Positions 38,401-48,026 are shown, counted from the first letter of the stretch. The stretch: DNA of 64,000 nt from Streptomyces sp. NRRL WC-3742 (GCF_000720635.1 NZ_JOCF01000006.1:62001-126000); one strand, 5' to 3'. Made by a program: numbers and translations. The notes: a model not told the origin generated them from the letters alone.

Positions 38401-41400
38401 GGTGAGCGTGGTGCCCTTGGCGTCCACGGTGTGGTCGACGCGGGAGTCGGCGTCGTAGAAGGTCCGGCTGACGCCCGTGTCCGGGTCGGACAGGGAGGTC
38501 TGCCGGCCGCGCAGGTCGTAGGTGCGGCTCCAGGCGTTGCCGCTGCTGTCGGTGCGGGTGCCGACCTGGCCGTCGGCCGTGTAGCCGTACGTGGTCACGT
38601 CCGCGTCGGCCGGGTTGCCGGTCGGTGTGGGCGTGCGGTACTGCCACAGGGCGACGGTGTGCCCGCGGGCGTCCGTGACCGTGGAGACCGGCGTGCCGCC
38701 GGCGGGCGGCGTGACGTCCACCCGGTCGGCGCCCGGATAGGCGGAGGTGGTGGCCCACTGGAGGTTGCCGTTGGAGCGGAGCTCGGCGCGCAGGACGCGC
38801 CCGTTGCCGTCGTAGGTGTTCCACGTCTGGGCGGGCACCTGGCCGTCCGCCGCCGGGACGAAGACCGCCTCGGTGGGGAAGGACTTCTCCTCGTAGTACG
38901 GCGCAGAGGTCTTGATCACCCAGCCGTGGGTGTCGTACGCGGTGTCGGTGATCAGCCGCCCGGTGGGCTTGGCGTCGCTGGTGCTCTGCGTCTGGCGGGG
39001 GCGGCCGAGGCCGTCGTAGATCTGGATGCTCGCCGAGTAGGTGGAGGCGTCGTCGTTGAGCGCCTCCGTCCTGACGGTGGAAGGTGCGCCGCCGCCGTTG
39101 AGGCCGTAGGTGAAGCGCTTGCTCGGCAGGGCGCCGGTGGGCCGGTCGGGGGCCCAGGCGGCGGTGACGCGGCCGAGCTGGTCGTACTGGGCGGTGGTGA
39201 CGCGGCCGTTGACGTCGGTGCTGGTCAGCGGCGTGCCGCGGGCCGGGTCCCTGGTGGTGACGGTCGTCCAGCCCAGCGGGTTGGTGGTGCGGACCTCGGT
39301 GGGCAGACGGCTGGAGGCGGGGTTGAGCGTGGTGGTGGTGACGGCGGGGGTGACGGTGGGCGCGGCGAGCTGTGCGCCGTCGCGGCCGTAGGTGGAGCCG
39401 TCGGTGGTGGCCGTGGTCAGGGCGCGGCCGTAGGCGTCGAAGGTGCCGCTGCCGGTGAGCGCGTAGACGGGGTTGCCGGAGGCGTCGAGGCTGTCCAGGG
39501 CCTGGGAGCTGGTCGGGTCACCGGTGGCGCCGGCCTGCTTGAAGGGCTTGCCGTCGTAGAGCGTGCGGGTGGCGGAGAGCAGGTTGCCGGGCTGGGAACA
39601 GGAGCTCCGGTAGGTGGCCTTCTCGGCTGCGAGGGAGCGGAGTTGGGGGTTGTCACTGGCGGCGTAGGTGAGGGTGGTGCAGGTCTCGGGGGTGGCGGCG
39701 GTGCCGTCGCCCTGGTCGTCGACCTTGACGACGCGGTTGCCGTTGGCCGGCTCGGTGGTCGTCACCGTGGTCGTGGTGCGCCAACTGCCGTCCGACAGGA
39801 GGGACTTGGCGACGGCGGTGGTTTGGGAGTCCGGCTGCCAGGAGTAGAGCTTGGGCGCGCCGGCGCTCTGGGCGTGCGAGGCGGTGCTGGTCTGTCCGCC
39901 GTACAGGGCGCCGGAGATGGCGGTGACGGTGCCGCCGGCCTGGTCGAAGGTCTCGGAGGCGACGACCCGGCCTGCGAGCTGGGCGCTGTCGGGGGTCGTT
40001 CCGCCGAGCGGGTTGGCCACGTCGGGGACGGTGCGCAGCGTCCTGCCGTCGGCGAGGTAGTCGCCGGCCATGCCGCGCAGGTAGGTGGTGCGGGACTGGG
40101 TCTTGGGGGCCTCGCCGGGGGCGGCGTTGCCGGTGGTGGTCACGACCGTCCGGTAGCCGCGGAACTGGTCCCAGGTGCGGACCTTGGGGTCGGTGAACTC
40201 GGCGTCGTTGCGGTGCCAGGCCGCGCCGCCGCCGTAGGTGTACTCGGTGGTGCGGGCGACGGCGGGGGTGCTGACGAGGTCCTGTTCGGTGACGCTCCTG
40301 ACGAGCGGCTTGTCGAACCAGTCGCTGACCGGGTCCTTGGAGCTCTGCTTGGGCAGGTACCAGTGGACGGGCTGGCAGGCCATCGCGTTGGCGTCCTCGG
40401 AGGCCGGCATGTGGCCGTTGACCCGGGAGCACTCGGGGTCGCTGTAGGCGACGTCGATGCGTTCGCCGGTCTCGGTGGTGATGCCCTGGATGCGCGGGCG
40501 CATGAACATCGGCGAGGCGGGCACGAGGCCGTCGACGCGGTTGGCGCGCATCGTGTACTGGAAGCGGACGGACGGCAGGGTCTTCAGCTCGGCCTGGCCG
40601 TTGCTGGGCACCCGCTGGACGGAGTCCAGTTGCAGCAGGTGCTTGGTGGAGTCGCCGGGGTCGGCGAGCTGCTGCGCGAGGTTGTACGTGTCGACGGTGC
40701 GGGGCCCGGCGTCGGTCTGGACCTGGGTGCTGATCGAGGTGAGGCGCTTGGTGGTGAAGAAGGTCGGCGCCACGTTGGTGCAGGTGTCGTCGGCGCAGAT
40801 CTGGTCGATCGGGGTGTCCGGCCAGGCGTCCGCGTTGGCGGTGGTGCGCTGGTCCTCGGTGCACTTGATCGCGTCGGTGGCGATGCAGCGCTCGGCGGTG
40901 GTGAACACGACCTTCGCCGCCGGGGTGCCCGCGCCCTTGGCGGCCACCTGGTCGGCCAGGCGCTGGCCGTAGGCGATCTCCTTGAGGTACGCGGCGCGCT
41001 GGTAGTCGGTCAGCGCCCCGCCGCCCTGGACGCGTCCGCGCTGGTACTTGTTGCCCTCGGTCGCGTACGTGTAGGTGGTGAGGTTGCCGTGCGGGTCGAC
41101 GGAGTGGTCCAGCTGCCAGCGCCAGGCCATCTGGCACCAGGAGTTCTTGCCCTGGGCGGCGCTGTAGCAGGGGTCGCCGCTGTTGGGGGAGTACACGGGC
41201 ATCGTCAGCACGGAGTTGGCGGCCGGGTCGCTGCCGTCGCCGCCGGGCAGGTGGTTGGCGCCGAAGTAGTACTGGACGCCGTCGGGCGTGGTGATCCGCC
41301 AGTACTCGCGGCCGTTGTAGTCCACGTCGCCCGCGCCCTTGGGGGCGCCGGTCAGCTGCTCGACCTTGGTGCCGTCGTCGGCGGCCAGGTGCCAGGTGCC

Positions 41401-42621
41401 GTTGGGGGCGTCGTCGTGCACGAGCGGGCCGGAGTGGCCGCCGAAGGACAGGACGGCGTTCTGGCTGCCCCAGCACTGGTCGGGCGAGCCGGTGATCCCG
41501 GCCTTGTCGCAGCTGCGGTAGGAGCGCTCGATGAACCCGGGGTCGTAGGACCAGCCGTCGCCTATCCAGGACGGCTGCGCGTTGGAGGCGGAGGTCTTGC
41601 CGTCCACCTCCGCCGAGCTGTAGCCCAGCGCGACGGTGGGAGCCGCGCCGCCGAGGGCGGGCGGCACCTGGATCGGGTAACTGTAGGTGAAACTCCCCGT
41701 GTTGGAGCCTGCCGACCAGGCCGAGGAGGGGGACAGGGAGGAGGCCGTGTAGTCGCCCAGCGAGCCGGAGGGCGAGGCCGCCGTGGTGAGCACCAGCGCG
41801 CCGCCGCCGTCGGCCGCCAGTGACTCACCGGCCTTCGCCCCCGTACGGGCCGCCGGGAGGGTGAGCTCGGCGGTGATCTCGCCGCGCCCGTCGGCCTTCG
41901 CCTCGACGGGCGTCTGGGTACGGCACTCGGGCTTGTCGGGCGTGGTCAACGCGCAGGCGGGCAGGGCGATCAGCGCCGCCCGGTCGGCCCAGCCGCCGGC
42001 CCGCAGGGCCTTCAGGTCCAGGGTGACGCGGGCCGCGTGGCCCTCGCTCTCGGGCGCGGCGTCGCTGACCGCGACCAGCGGGCTGTCGACGCCCGCCGCC
42101 CTGCCCTTGTCCTGGCCGAGGACCTGCACGGTGACGGAGGTGGCGCTCTGCGCCGTCCCGGCTCCGGGCGCGACCCGAACGGCCAGGCCGCCGGCCTTCG
42201 TTCCGGTCGTCCCGCCGGAGGCGGGCGAGGCGCCGCCGGTCGCCCTGCGGGCGGCCTCCGCCTCGGCGCCGTCCGGTCCGAGGGCGACCGTCGCCTTCCC
42301 GGTCACCACCGCGGGCGCCACCTGCGGCGTCCAACTCGCGGGGGAGGGGGCGGGGTTGCCGCCCGGGGGCTTGGCGTCCGCGCCCTTCACCGGCGTGGTC
42401 CGGGCGCCCAGCGGGGTGTTCGGGGGCGTCCACACCTCCCCCTCCGGTGCGGGGAACGTCCAGGCCGCGGCCTGCGGTGCGGCCAGGCCCGAGACGGTCA
42501 GAGCGAGGGCGAGCGTGTACAGCAGCGGCCGTTTCCGCCGTCCACCGGATCCTCCGCCCGACCCTCCGCCCGATCCTCCGCCGCCTCCGGAATCCCGGTT
42601 CCGGGCATGCAGAATTGCCAT
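35407..42621 (-). CDS. RHS/YD-repeat polymorphic toxin with Hint domain and C-terminal toxin
   Basis: 2404 aa from ATG 42621, chosen for GGAGG seven bases upstream. A Gly-Ser-rich n-region precedes the signal core (LLYTLALALTVSGLAAPQAA). Residues about 350-800 resemble the SpvB/TcdB-like N-terminal shell, and about 1050-1950 hold many YD repeats (YDQLGRVTAA, YDGLGRPRQT, YDLRGRQTSL). The RHS core ends with GARQYDPSTGRFISPDPLF and DPTGL. A Hint domain (CNSFPVRTPVLMADG to VLVHN, about 36180-35710) follows, able to release the last ~100 residues. That C-terminal domain (YHWDKHAKSLNISPEQYL, GIIGPDGRVVSFWYD) is a likely toxin of unknown class. No immunity gene follows. Confidence 0.88.
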   Translation of the reverse strand: MAILHARNRDSGGGGGSGGGSGGGSGGRRKRPLLYTLALALTVSGLAAPQAAAWTFPAPEGEVWTPPNTPLGARTTPVKGADAKPPGGNPAPSPASWTPQVAPAVVTGKATVALGPDGAEAEAARRATGGASPASGGTTGTKAGGLAVRVAPGAGTAQSATSVTVQVLGQDKGRAAGVDSPLVAVSDAAPESEGHAARVTLDLKALRAGGWADRAALIALPACALTTPDKPECRTQTPVEAKADGRGEITAELTLPAARTGAKAGESLAADGGGALVLTTAASPSGSLGDYTASSLSPSSAWSAGSNTGSFTYSYPIQVPPALGGAAPTVALGYSSAEVDGKTSASNAQPSWIGDGWSYDPGFIERSYRSCDKAGITGSPDQCWGSQNAVLSFGGHSGPLVHDDAPNGTWHLAADDGTKVEQLTGAPKGAGDVDYNGREYWRITTPDGVQYYFGANHLPGGDGSDPAANSVLTMPVYSPNSGDPCYSAAQGKNSWCQMAWRWQLDHSVDPHGNLTTYTYATEGNKYQRGRVQGGGALTDYQRAAYLKEIAYGQRLADQVAAKGAGTPAAKVVFTTAERCIATDAIKCTEDQRTTANADAWPDTPIDQICADDTCTNVAPTFFTTKRLTSISTQVQTDAGPRTVDTYNLAQQLADPGDSTKHLLQLDSVQRVPSNGQAELKTLPSVRFQYTMRANRVDGLVPASPMFMRPRIQGITTETGERIDVAYSDPECSRVNGHMPASEDANAMACQPVHWYLPKQSSKDPVSDWFDKPLVRSVTEQDLVSTPAVARTTEYTYGGGAAWHRNDAEFTDPKVRTWDQFRGYRTVVTTTGNAAPGEAPKTQSRTTYLRGMAGDYLADGRTLRTVPDVANPLGGTTPDSAQLAGRVVASETFDQAGGTVTAISGALYGGQTSTASHAQSAGAPKLYSWQPDSQTTAVAKSLLSDGSWRTTTTVTTTEPANGNRVVKVDDQGDGTAATPETCTTLTYAASDNPQLRSLAAEKATYRSSCSQPGNLLSATRTLYDGKPFKQAGATGDPTSSQALDSLDASGNPVYALTGSGTFDAYGRALTTATTDGSTYGRDGAQLAAPTVTPAVTTTTLNPASSRLPTEVRTTNPLGWTTVTTRDPARGTPLTSTDVNGRVTTAQYDQLGRVTAAWAPDRPTGALPSKRFTYGLNGGGAPSTVRTEALNDDASTYSASIQIYDGLGRPRQTQSTSDAKPTGRLITDTAYDTHGWVIKTSAPYYEEKSFPTEAVFVPAADGQVPAQTWNTYDGNGRVLRAELRSNGNLQWATTSAYPGADRVDVTPPAGGTPVSTVTDARGHTVALWQYRTPTPTGNPADADVTTYGYTADGQVGTRTDSSGNAWSRTYDLRGRQTSLSDPDTGVSRTFYDADSRVDHTVDAKGTTLTYTYDQLGRRTGLFNGGVALTNQLASWTYDTLAKGLTTSSTRYVGGANGAAYTTAVTGYDTAYRPQGSTVSIPSNEGALAGSYTSGYTYSPVLGALTGLDIPAAGGLPAESVSYGRTVTGLLTSSASLKKAVVAKVEYDALARPIRTTAGPYGTQVVATQQYDWATGRVINSFVDRQNGTVSADQTSYTYAPSGRLTSVTDVQDAAATDTQCFTYDHLSRLTGAWTDTGGAQTTADWTDSSGATHGTGSSTTVPGVGGCTNATGPAAVSPGGRTVGGPAPYWNTYTYDATGNRTSLVQHDITGNSLGDTTTTQTFGAAKNPNSPTTAPNTGGGTGGPHALLTSTTKSPAGTKAVGYQYDAKGNTAAITDTGGTTTLTWNGEDKLDTLTRTGQAGATSYLYDADGNQLIRRNPGKTTLNLPTDELTTDTAGNTSNVRSLTAPGGLTYTRTTAPTGGGTVLIQAADPHGTNGVQIATDAAMTVTRRPTDPFGGPRGTQPAADQWAGTKGFVGGSKDDTTGLTNLGARQYDPSTGRFISPDPLFVAADPQQWNGYAYSDNNPVNLSDPTGLRPDGTCGGTGPCRTPDGHNVQEAWGLDGGEWNVTVWKDPMVYLPGNIAFPSIPDYQKVLKQTVKNLDNLYRDHVRFGKPRAEEEDQIQYKAAALNACWAVDSCFDSQVFTKLWNARLDYEIENFAPFGPGEMVGGLNGAVNAAKSGASQVGKGAKGAKGSSEGSVGPSSRIAGCNSFPVRTPVLMADGSTKPIGDLQPGDVVAATDPQTGETTGKPVVDKIVTPDDSRFTDLTLAPRQGEDGRNGENGENGARSLTSTAHHPYWDDSTKRWTAAEDLKPGDRLTTADHGLLTVLATRTYDTEPQRADNLTVADLHTYYVLAGDAPVLVHNAGKCPLDLETWHEGTLGTPEASFEYHWDKHAKSLNISPEQYLADANDWAAGLLKPGGKKGLDAYREEFGKGQWGVQYRTPGGGKGGIIGPDGRVVSFWYD

Positions 42622-42920
42622 CGCCGAACCTCCACATGACGAATCGCCATCTGACGGTACGTCAGATAGATTCACGCTTAACGATGTCGGGGCTCGACGA
42701 TAGGCGCGCATCGAATCCTCGGGACAGGCAGTTCATCCGCACACCGACGAACTTTGCCAAGACTTGACCGATCGTGCTGGAACCATTCCGGACATGTCCT
42801 TCCAAGGTGACGGCGGCGGACGGGATTCCGGTTTGACCGGGGCGCTGTGCGGGTTGCATCGTTCCCACCCGAACGTTGCGTCGACCGTGGCGCGGTGACC
42901 GGGAGGAAAAGCGAACTGAC
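42622..42920. promoter_or_regulatory. 299-bp divergent region, RHS toxin / VCBS-ricin protein
   Basis: No convincing gene. It holds promoters for both large secreted proteins and a GGGAGG tract 15 bp before the ATG at 42921. No operator-like palindrome stands out. Confidence 0.4.
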
Positions 42921-45900
42921 ATGTCCGACAAGGTAGTTACGCATCAAATGGCGCCACCGTCACCATCGGTCCGCAAACGCGTGCTCCGGCTGGCCGCGCT
43001 CGGCGTCAGCGGCGTCCTGGGCCTCACGCTGCTCACACCGGCCGCGTTCGCGGTGGGCGCGGCACCCGGTGGGCCGACCGGCGGCTCGCACGTGCCCACG
43101 TCCCTGCCGCCGCTCACCCCCAACGGGCCCGCCCCGCACCGGACCGAGCAGCAGCAGGCCGCGCTCGACGCCCTCGCCAAGGCGAAGTCGACCGGCGGAT
43201 CGGTGGTCGTCGACGCGATGACCACCGAGGTGTCCAGGACCACCGCCGAGCCGAACGGCCGCCTGACCACCACCGACAGCGCCCAGCCCGTACGCGCCAA
43301 GCAGGGCGGCGGGTGGGCCGACATCGACGCGACGCTTCGCCGCAACGCCGACGGCACGCTCGGCCCGGCCGTGGCCAGTACCCCCGTGTCCTTCTCCGGC
43401 GGAGGCACCGGCCCGATGGCCACCGTCGCCACCGCGGACGGCAGGAAACTCGCCGTCGGTGCCCCGTTCGCCCTGCCCAGGCCGACGCTCAGCGTCGACA
43501 CCGCCACCTACGCGGACGTGCTGCCCGGCGTCGACCTGAAGCTGACCGCGCTGCCGGTCGGCGGCTGGCGCGACGTGATCGTCGTCCGCACGCCCGAGGC
43601 GGCGGCCAACCCGGCGCTCAGGACCCTGCGCTTCCCGGTCACCGCCCAGGGCCTGAGCGTCGCCTCGGACGACAAGGGCGCGATCACGGTCAAGGACGAC
43701 AAGGGCGCGCTGCGCTTCCGTTCGCCCGCACCCCTGCAGTGGGACTCCTCCAGGCCCGCCGCCACCACCGCAACCCCGAACGCCGGCAAGGCGGTTGCCG
43801 CTCCGGCCGCCGAGGACGCCGCCGCCCAGGGCGCCCCGTCCACGGCCGAGGCCCCCGGCGACGGCGCCAACGTCGCCTCGATCGGCGCCAGGGCCACCAA
43901 CGAGGCCATCGAGCTGACCCCGGACCCGAAGGCCCTCGGCTCCGGCAGCGGCCCGTGGTACCTGGACCCGACGCTGGTCGCCGTCACCAGCTACAGCCAG
44001 GGCTCGGTCGAGGTCCAGGAGAACCACAAGGACGCCAAGAACTTCAACACCAAGTCCAACCTCTCGACGGGCTACTGCGGTTACCACAGCTCGGACCCGA
44101 GCCAGGACTGCGGCAAGGAGGGCCGCCAGCGGGCCTACTTCGCGATCGGCGTCAACCCGGCGATCTACAACGTCCCCGGCGGCGCCCAGGTCCCGCCCAC
44201 CCTCTACACCTCCACCCTCAACGCCCAGGTCAACGTGGCCTCCAGCCCGGGCACCCCGACCAGCCTCGGCGTCTTCTCGGCCCCGACGGGCATCAACGGG
44301 GACACCAACTGGAACGCGCAGCCCTGCGGGACCAACGGCAACCTCGTGATGGACGGCTGCAGTTGGGTCGGCGGCCAGCAGATCACCGGCACCGGCCCGA
44401 TGTCCGTGGACGTCACCGACATGATGAAGCGCGCCGCCGCCGGGCAGTGGGGCCAGTGGACCATCGCCATCGCCCCCAGCGACAGCGAGTGGAACAAGTT
44501 CTTCCGCCACGCCGTCGCCAACAACCCGAGCATCACGACGAGTTACGACATCACGCCCACCGTCTGGTGGCCGCACGCCGGCCCCGCCCCCGGCTTCGCC
44601 GACACGGGCGGCACGGCCGAGTGCAACTCCGGCGGTGCCAACCCCTGGGACAACCCGGGCTGGGTCGGCAACAACCAGAACATCTACCTGAACGCCAGCA
44701 GCTACTCCCCGGCCGGGCAGCCGCTCTACACCGGCTTCCAGATGTGGGACGACAACGACCCCAACTACAGCATCGGCCCCAACAACGGCAGCTGGGCTGG
44801 CAGTTACAACAACCCGGCGCCCAGCCTGGCGGTCGGCTCGCTCAGCGACGGGCACCAGTACGGCTGGGTCGCCCGCTCGACCGACAGCCTGCTGACCTCG
44901 CCCAGCAGCGCGATGTGCTTCTTCCGGGTGGACCGGACCAACCCGCGCGTCAGCATCGGCTCCACCGACTTCCCGCCCTCCGGCACCCCCAACCCCAACC
45001 CGGCCAAGTACGCGGGCGACTGGGGCACCTTCACCCTCAACGCCGAGGACCCGGCACCCGGCCCCGGCCTGTGGGCCTCCGGCGTCGCCTGCATCCGCGT
45101 CAGCCCGGACCCGACGCCCGTCGTCGGGTTCCAGTGCAACCGCCCCGACACCGTCAAGCCCGGCCAGCCGTACGGCTTCCAGCCGCGCAACTGGGGCACC
45201 AACACCCTCTACGCCTGGGCGATGGACATCGCGGGCAACTACAGCCAGCCCGCCGTCTACAACTTCTACGTGCCCTGGAAGCCCGGCACCCAGCCGGTGT
45301 TCGGCGACGTGAACAACGACCAGAAGCCCGACATCGTCCTGGTCGACAGGACCGGCGACCTGCGCGTCATCGGCGCCACCTCGGACCCGTCGACCTCACT
45401 GGCAGCCCCGGCCGCGGCCGCCCCCGGCGCCCGTGACTACGGCACCACCTGGGCCGACTTCCGGATCAGCCACCACGGCACCTTCGCCGTCGGCCAGCCC
45501 GTCGACGAGATCGTCACCCACTTCGACAACCCCGACAAGCCCGGCGCGTCGATCCTCAGGAACTCGATCTACGTGATCCCCAACGACGGCACCGGACGCC
45601 TCGACACCCTCACACCGATCGCCATCACCAACCGGCCCACGTGCAGGACCTACGGCACCGGCGCCCCGTGCGCGGGCTACAATGCGACCGACTGGAGCAG
45701 CGTCTCCCAGGTGCTCGCCTTCGGCACCCCCGAGGGTGAGGCCACCGCCGCCAAGCCCGGCGGCAGCACGGGCCAGAAGGTCATCTCCAGCCAGACCACC
45801 CTGCTGACCGTCGAGAACGGCAACCTCTACCTCTTCTCGCCGGACGGCCTCGCCGACCGCGTCAACAGCGCCACGCTGATCCCGACCGCCTCGGGCAGCT

Positions 45901-46718
45901 GGGCCGACCTAGAACTCCTCAACCCCGGCGCCGCCAACGGCGTCACCACCAGCACCGACAAGGCCAACCCGGGCCAGGTCAGCCAGACCACCCTGTGGGC
46001 CCGCAACCGCACCACCGGCGACGTCTTCGCCTACCCGCTGGCCTGGAAGGCCGACGGCACCGTCGACTACACCGCCCTGACCAAGCCCGACGCCGGCGTC
46101 AAGATCGGCTTCGGCGTGAACGCCGCGGATTACCCGCGCATCGGCGCCGGGGACGTCAACGCGGACGGCTCCCCGGACCTGTGGACCGTCGGCAACGACA
46201 ACGCCATCACCGTCTACCCGGGCCGGAGCGCCAACGGCACCGCGGGCAAGGTCGACGGCTTCGGCACTCCGAGCATGATCGGCTACGCCGACGCCAGCAC
46301 CTCGATCCACCCCGTGCTCTCGCCCGGGCAGTGCATCGACGCCTGGGGCGGCCCGCGCGACGGCGCCCAGCTCGCCCTCGGTGCCTGCTGGAACACGCCC
46401 AACCAGCGGTTCAACCTCGGCGCCGACGGCACGATCCGCGCGGGCGCGCTCTGCGTCTCCACCGCGGACGGCGCCACCGGCAACGGCACCCTCGTCCGCC
46501 TCGCCCGCTGCGAGGACAAGCCCACCCAGAAGTGGACCGTCCGCCCGGACGGCCGTTTCGTCAACAACGCGACCGTCACCGGCGGCGACCCGGACACCGG
46601 GCGCTGCATCGAACTGAACGGCTGGAAGACGGATCCGGGCACCTGGCTCGACATCTGGGACTGCCGCAACCTCCAGGACAACGTCCGCTGGAGCCTGCAG
46701 CCGGAACGCACTCCCTGA
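42921..46718 (+). CDS. Large secreted VCBS/FG-GAP and ricin-lectin protein
   Basis: 1265 aa. The signal peptide VLRLAALGVSGVLGLTLLTP ends near AFAVGA. The N-terminal 400 residues resemble those found in RHS-associated surface proteins (WADIDATLRRNADGTLGPAV, ADVLPGVDLKLTALPVGGWR). Calcium-binding VCBS/FG-GAP loops are GDVNNDQKPDIVLVD (near residue 800) and GDVNADGSPDLWTV (near 1080). From about 1130 to the end is a ricin-type lectin with QxW-like repeats (NQRFNLG, TQKWTV, DNVRWSL) and paired Cys. Divergent from the RHS toxin gene, so it may be a surface or delivery partner. The ribosome site is a little far from the ATG, so the start is moderately sure. Confidence 0.82.
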   Translation: MSDKVVTHQMAPPSPSVRKRVLRLAALGVSGVLGLTLLTPAAFAVGAAPGGPTGGSHVPTSLPPLTPNGPAPHRTEQQQAALDALAKAKSTGGSVVVDAMTTEVSRTTAEPNGRLTTTDSAQPVRAKQGGGWADIDATLRRNADGTLGPAVASTPVSFSGGGTGPMATVATADGRKLAVGAPFALPRPTLSVDTATYADVLPGVDLKLTALPVGGWRDVIVVRTPEAAANPALRTLRFPVTAQGLSVASDDKGAITVKDDKGALRFRSPAPLQWDSSRPAATTATPNAGKAVAAPAAEDAAAQGAPSTAEAPGDGANVASIGARATNEAIELTPDPKALGSGSGPWYLDPTLVAVTSYSQGSVEVQENHKDAKNFNTKSNLSTGYCGYHSSDPSQDCGKEGRQRAYFAIGVNPAIYNVPGGAQVPPTLYTSTLNAQVNVASSPGTPTSLGVFSAPTGINGDTNWNAQPCGTNGNLVMDGCSWVGGQQITGTGPMSVDVTDMMKRAAAGQWGQWTIAIAPSDSEWNKFFRHAVANNPSITTSYDITPTVWWPHAGPAPGFADTGGTAECNSGGANPWDNPGWVGNNQNIYLNASSYSPAGQPLYTGFQMWDDNDPNYSIGPNNGSWAGSYNNPAPSLAVGSLSDGHQYGWVARSTDSLLTSPSSAMCFFRVDRTNPRVSIGSTDFPPSGTPNPNPAKYAGDWGTFTLNAEDPAPGPGLWASGVACIRVSPDPTPVVGFQCNRPDTVKPGQPYGFQPRNWGTNTLYAWAMDIAGNYSQPAVYNFYVPWKPGTQPVFGDVNNDQKPDIVLVDRTGDLRVIGATSDPSTSLAAPAAAAPGARDYGTTWADFRISHHGTFAVGQPVDEIVTHFDNPDKPGASILRNSIYVIPNDGTGRLDTLTPIAITNRPTCRTYGTGAPCAGYNATDWSSVSQVLAFGTPEGEATAAKPGGSTGQKVISSQTTLLTVENGNLYLFSPDGLADRVNSATLIPTASGSWADLELLNPGAANGVTTSTDKANPGQVSQTTLWARNRTTGDVFAYPLAWKADGTVDYTALTKPDAGVKIGFGVNAADYPRIGAGDVNADGSPDLWTVGNDNAITVYPGRSANGTAGKVDGFGTPSMIGYADASTSIHPVLSPGQCIDAWGGPRDGAQLALGACWNTPNQRFNLGADGTIRAGALCVSTADGATGNGTLVRLARCEDKPTQKWTVRPDGRFVNNATVTGGDPDTGRCIELNGWKTDPGTWLDIWDCRNLQDNVRWSLQPERTP

Positions 46719-46734
46719 CGCACCGCTCCACAAA

Positions 46735-46776
46735 CGAGGGGCCCGGCCCGGGACGTTTCCCGGGCCGGGCCCCTCG
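46735..46776. terminator. Bidirectional terminator, perfect 19-bp stem
   Basis: 46735-46753 pairs without mismatch to 46758-46776 across the loop CGTT. It lies between the convergent ricin-lectin and ilvE genes. Confidence 0.9.
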
Positions 46777-46790
46777 CTCGTGCCCTCGGG

Positions 46791-47897
46791 TCAGACGACG
46801 CGGTGGAGCCAGCCGTGGGTGTCCGGGGTGCGGCCGTACTGGATGTCGAGGATGTGCTCGCGGATGGCGAGGGTGTGCTTGCCGGGGGTGGCGTTGCCGA
46901 CGGTGAAGTCGGCGGTGGGGGACTTGAAGGCGGTGATGGGGGTGATGACCGCGGCGGTGCCAGCGGCGAAGACCTCGGTGACGGTGCCGTCGGCCGCGCC
47001 GTTGCGCAGGTCGGTGAGGCTGAAGGGGCGCTCGACCGGGGTGAGGTCGAAGTCGTCGGCGAGGGCGAGGACGGTGTCGCGGGTGAGGCCGTCGAGGATG
47101 GTGCCCAGGCCCGGGGTGACGAGTTCGCCGGCGGAGGTGACGACGAACAGGTTCATCGTCCCGGACTCCTCCAGGTTGCCGTCGCCGCCGGTGTCGTCCA
47201 GGTAGAGCACCTGGTCGCAGCCGTTGCGGCGGGCCTCCATCTGGGCGGCGAGGCTGCCCGCGTAGTTGCCGCCGCACTTCGCGGCGCCGGTGCCGCCGCG
47301 GCCCGCGCGGGTGTACTCGCCGCTGACCCAGAGGGTGATGCCGGTGACGCCGCCGGAGAAGTACGGCCCGGCCGGGCCCGCGATGACCGAGTAGGTGACG
47401 TGCTCGGCGGGCCGGACGCCCAGGAACGCCTCGGAGGCGAACATGAACGGGCGCACGTAGAGGCTGCCCTCGCCCTCCGCCTCGGGCACCCACGCCCGGT
47501 CGGCGCGGACGAGTTCCTCGACGCTGGTGAGGAAGTCCTCCTCCGGCAGCTGCGGCAGGGCGAGGCGCTCGGCGGAGCGGGCGAAGCGGCGGGCGTTGAA
47601 CCCGGGGCGGAAGAGCCAGATGCTCCCGTCCGCGTGCCGGTACGCCTTGAGGCCCTCGAAGATCTCCTGCGCGTAGTGCAGCACCGCCGCGCTGGGGTGC
47701 AGGGAGTACGGCGCCAGCGGCTCGACGCGCCGCTCGTGCCAGCCGTTGTCGGGGGTCCAGACGGCGGTGGCCATGTGGTCGGTGAAGTGCTTGCCGAAGC
47801 CGGGGTCGCTGAGGATGTCGCGGCGTGCCTCCTCGGGGACGGGGCCGGTCGTCCGGGTGAGGGGGTAGGCGGGGCGTCCGGTCTCGGCAGGGCTCAT
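46791..47897 (-). CDS. ilvE: Branched-chain amino acid aminotransferase
   Basis: 368 aa from ATG 47897, with AGGAG six bases upstream; a longer frame starting at 47942 lacks this. Fold type IV PLP enzyme: YAQEIFEGLKAYRHADGSIW, FRPGFNARRFARSAERLALP, GGTGAAKCGGNYAGSL with the Schiff-base Lys, then LDDTGGDGNLEESGTMNLF. It exchanges amino groups between branched-chain amino acids and 2-oxoglutarate. A housekeeping enzyme, but it could link isoleucine-type carbon (from the citramalate route at 6356) with the polyketide starter; that link is speculative. Confidence 0.93.
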   Translation of the reverse strand: MSPAETGRPAYPLTRTTGPVPEEARRDILSDPGFGKHFTDHMATAVWTPDNGWHERRVEPLAPYSLHPSAAVLHYAQEIFEGLKAYRHADGSIWLFRPGFNARRFARSAERLALPQLPEEDFLTSVEELVRADRAWVPEAEGEGSLYVRPFMFASEAFLGVRPAEHVTYSVIAGPAGPYFSGGVTGITLWVSGEYTRAGRGGTGAAKCGGNYAGSLAAQMEARRNGCDQVLYLDDTGGDGNLEESGTMNLFVVTSAGELVTPGLGTILDGLTRDTVLALADDFDLTPVERPFSLTDLRNGAADGTVTEVFAAGTAAVITPITAFKSPTADFTVGNATPGKHTLAIREHILDIQYGRTPDTHGWLHRVV

Positions 47898-48026
47898 CGT
47901 CAACTCCTGGGCGCGGAGGGGGCCGTGGTCGGGTCCGGTCATGCTAACGCCGCCCCGTGGAGGCGGGGCGGCGCTATCCGCGATGAGAGATCGTCCCGGT
48001 GCCTGCCACCTGGCGGCCGGAGGTGG

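Noticed and set aside
37669..41823. A 1384-codon open frame opposite the RHS gene
   Set aside because: Composition is repetitive Gly/Val/Arg and follows the RHS repeat period; no ribosome site or domain. Shadow of the YD repeats.
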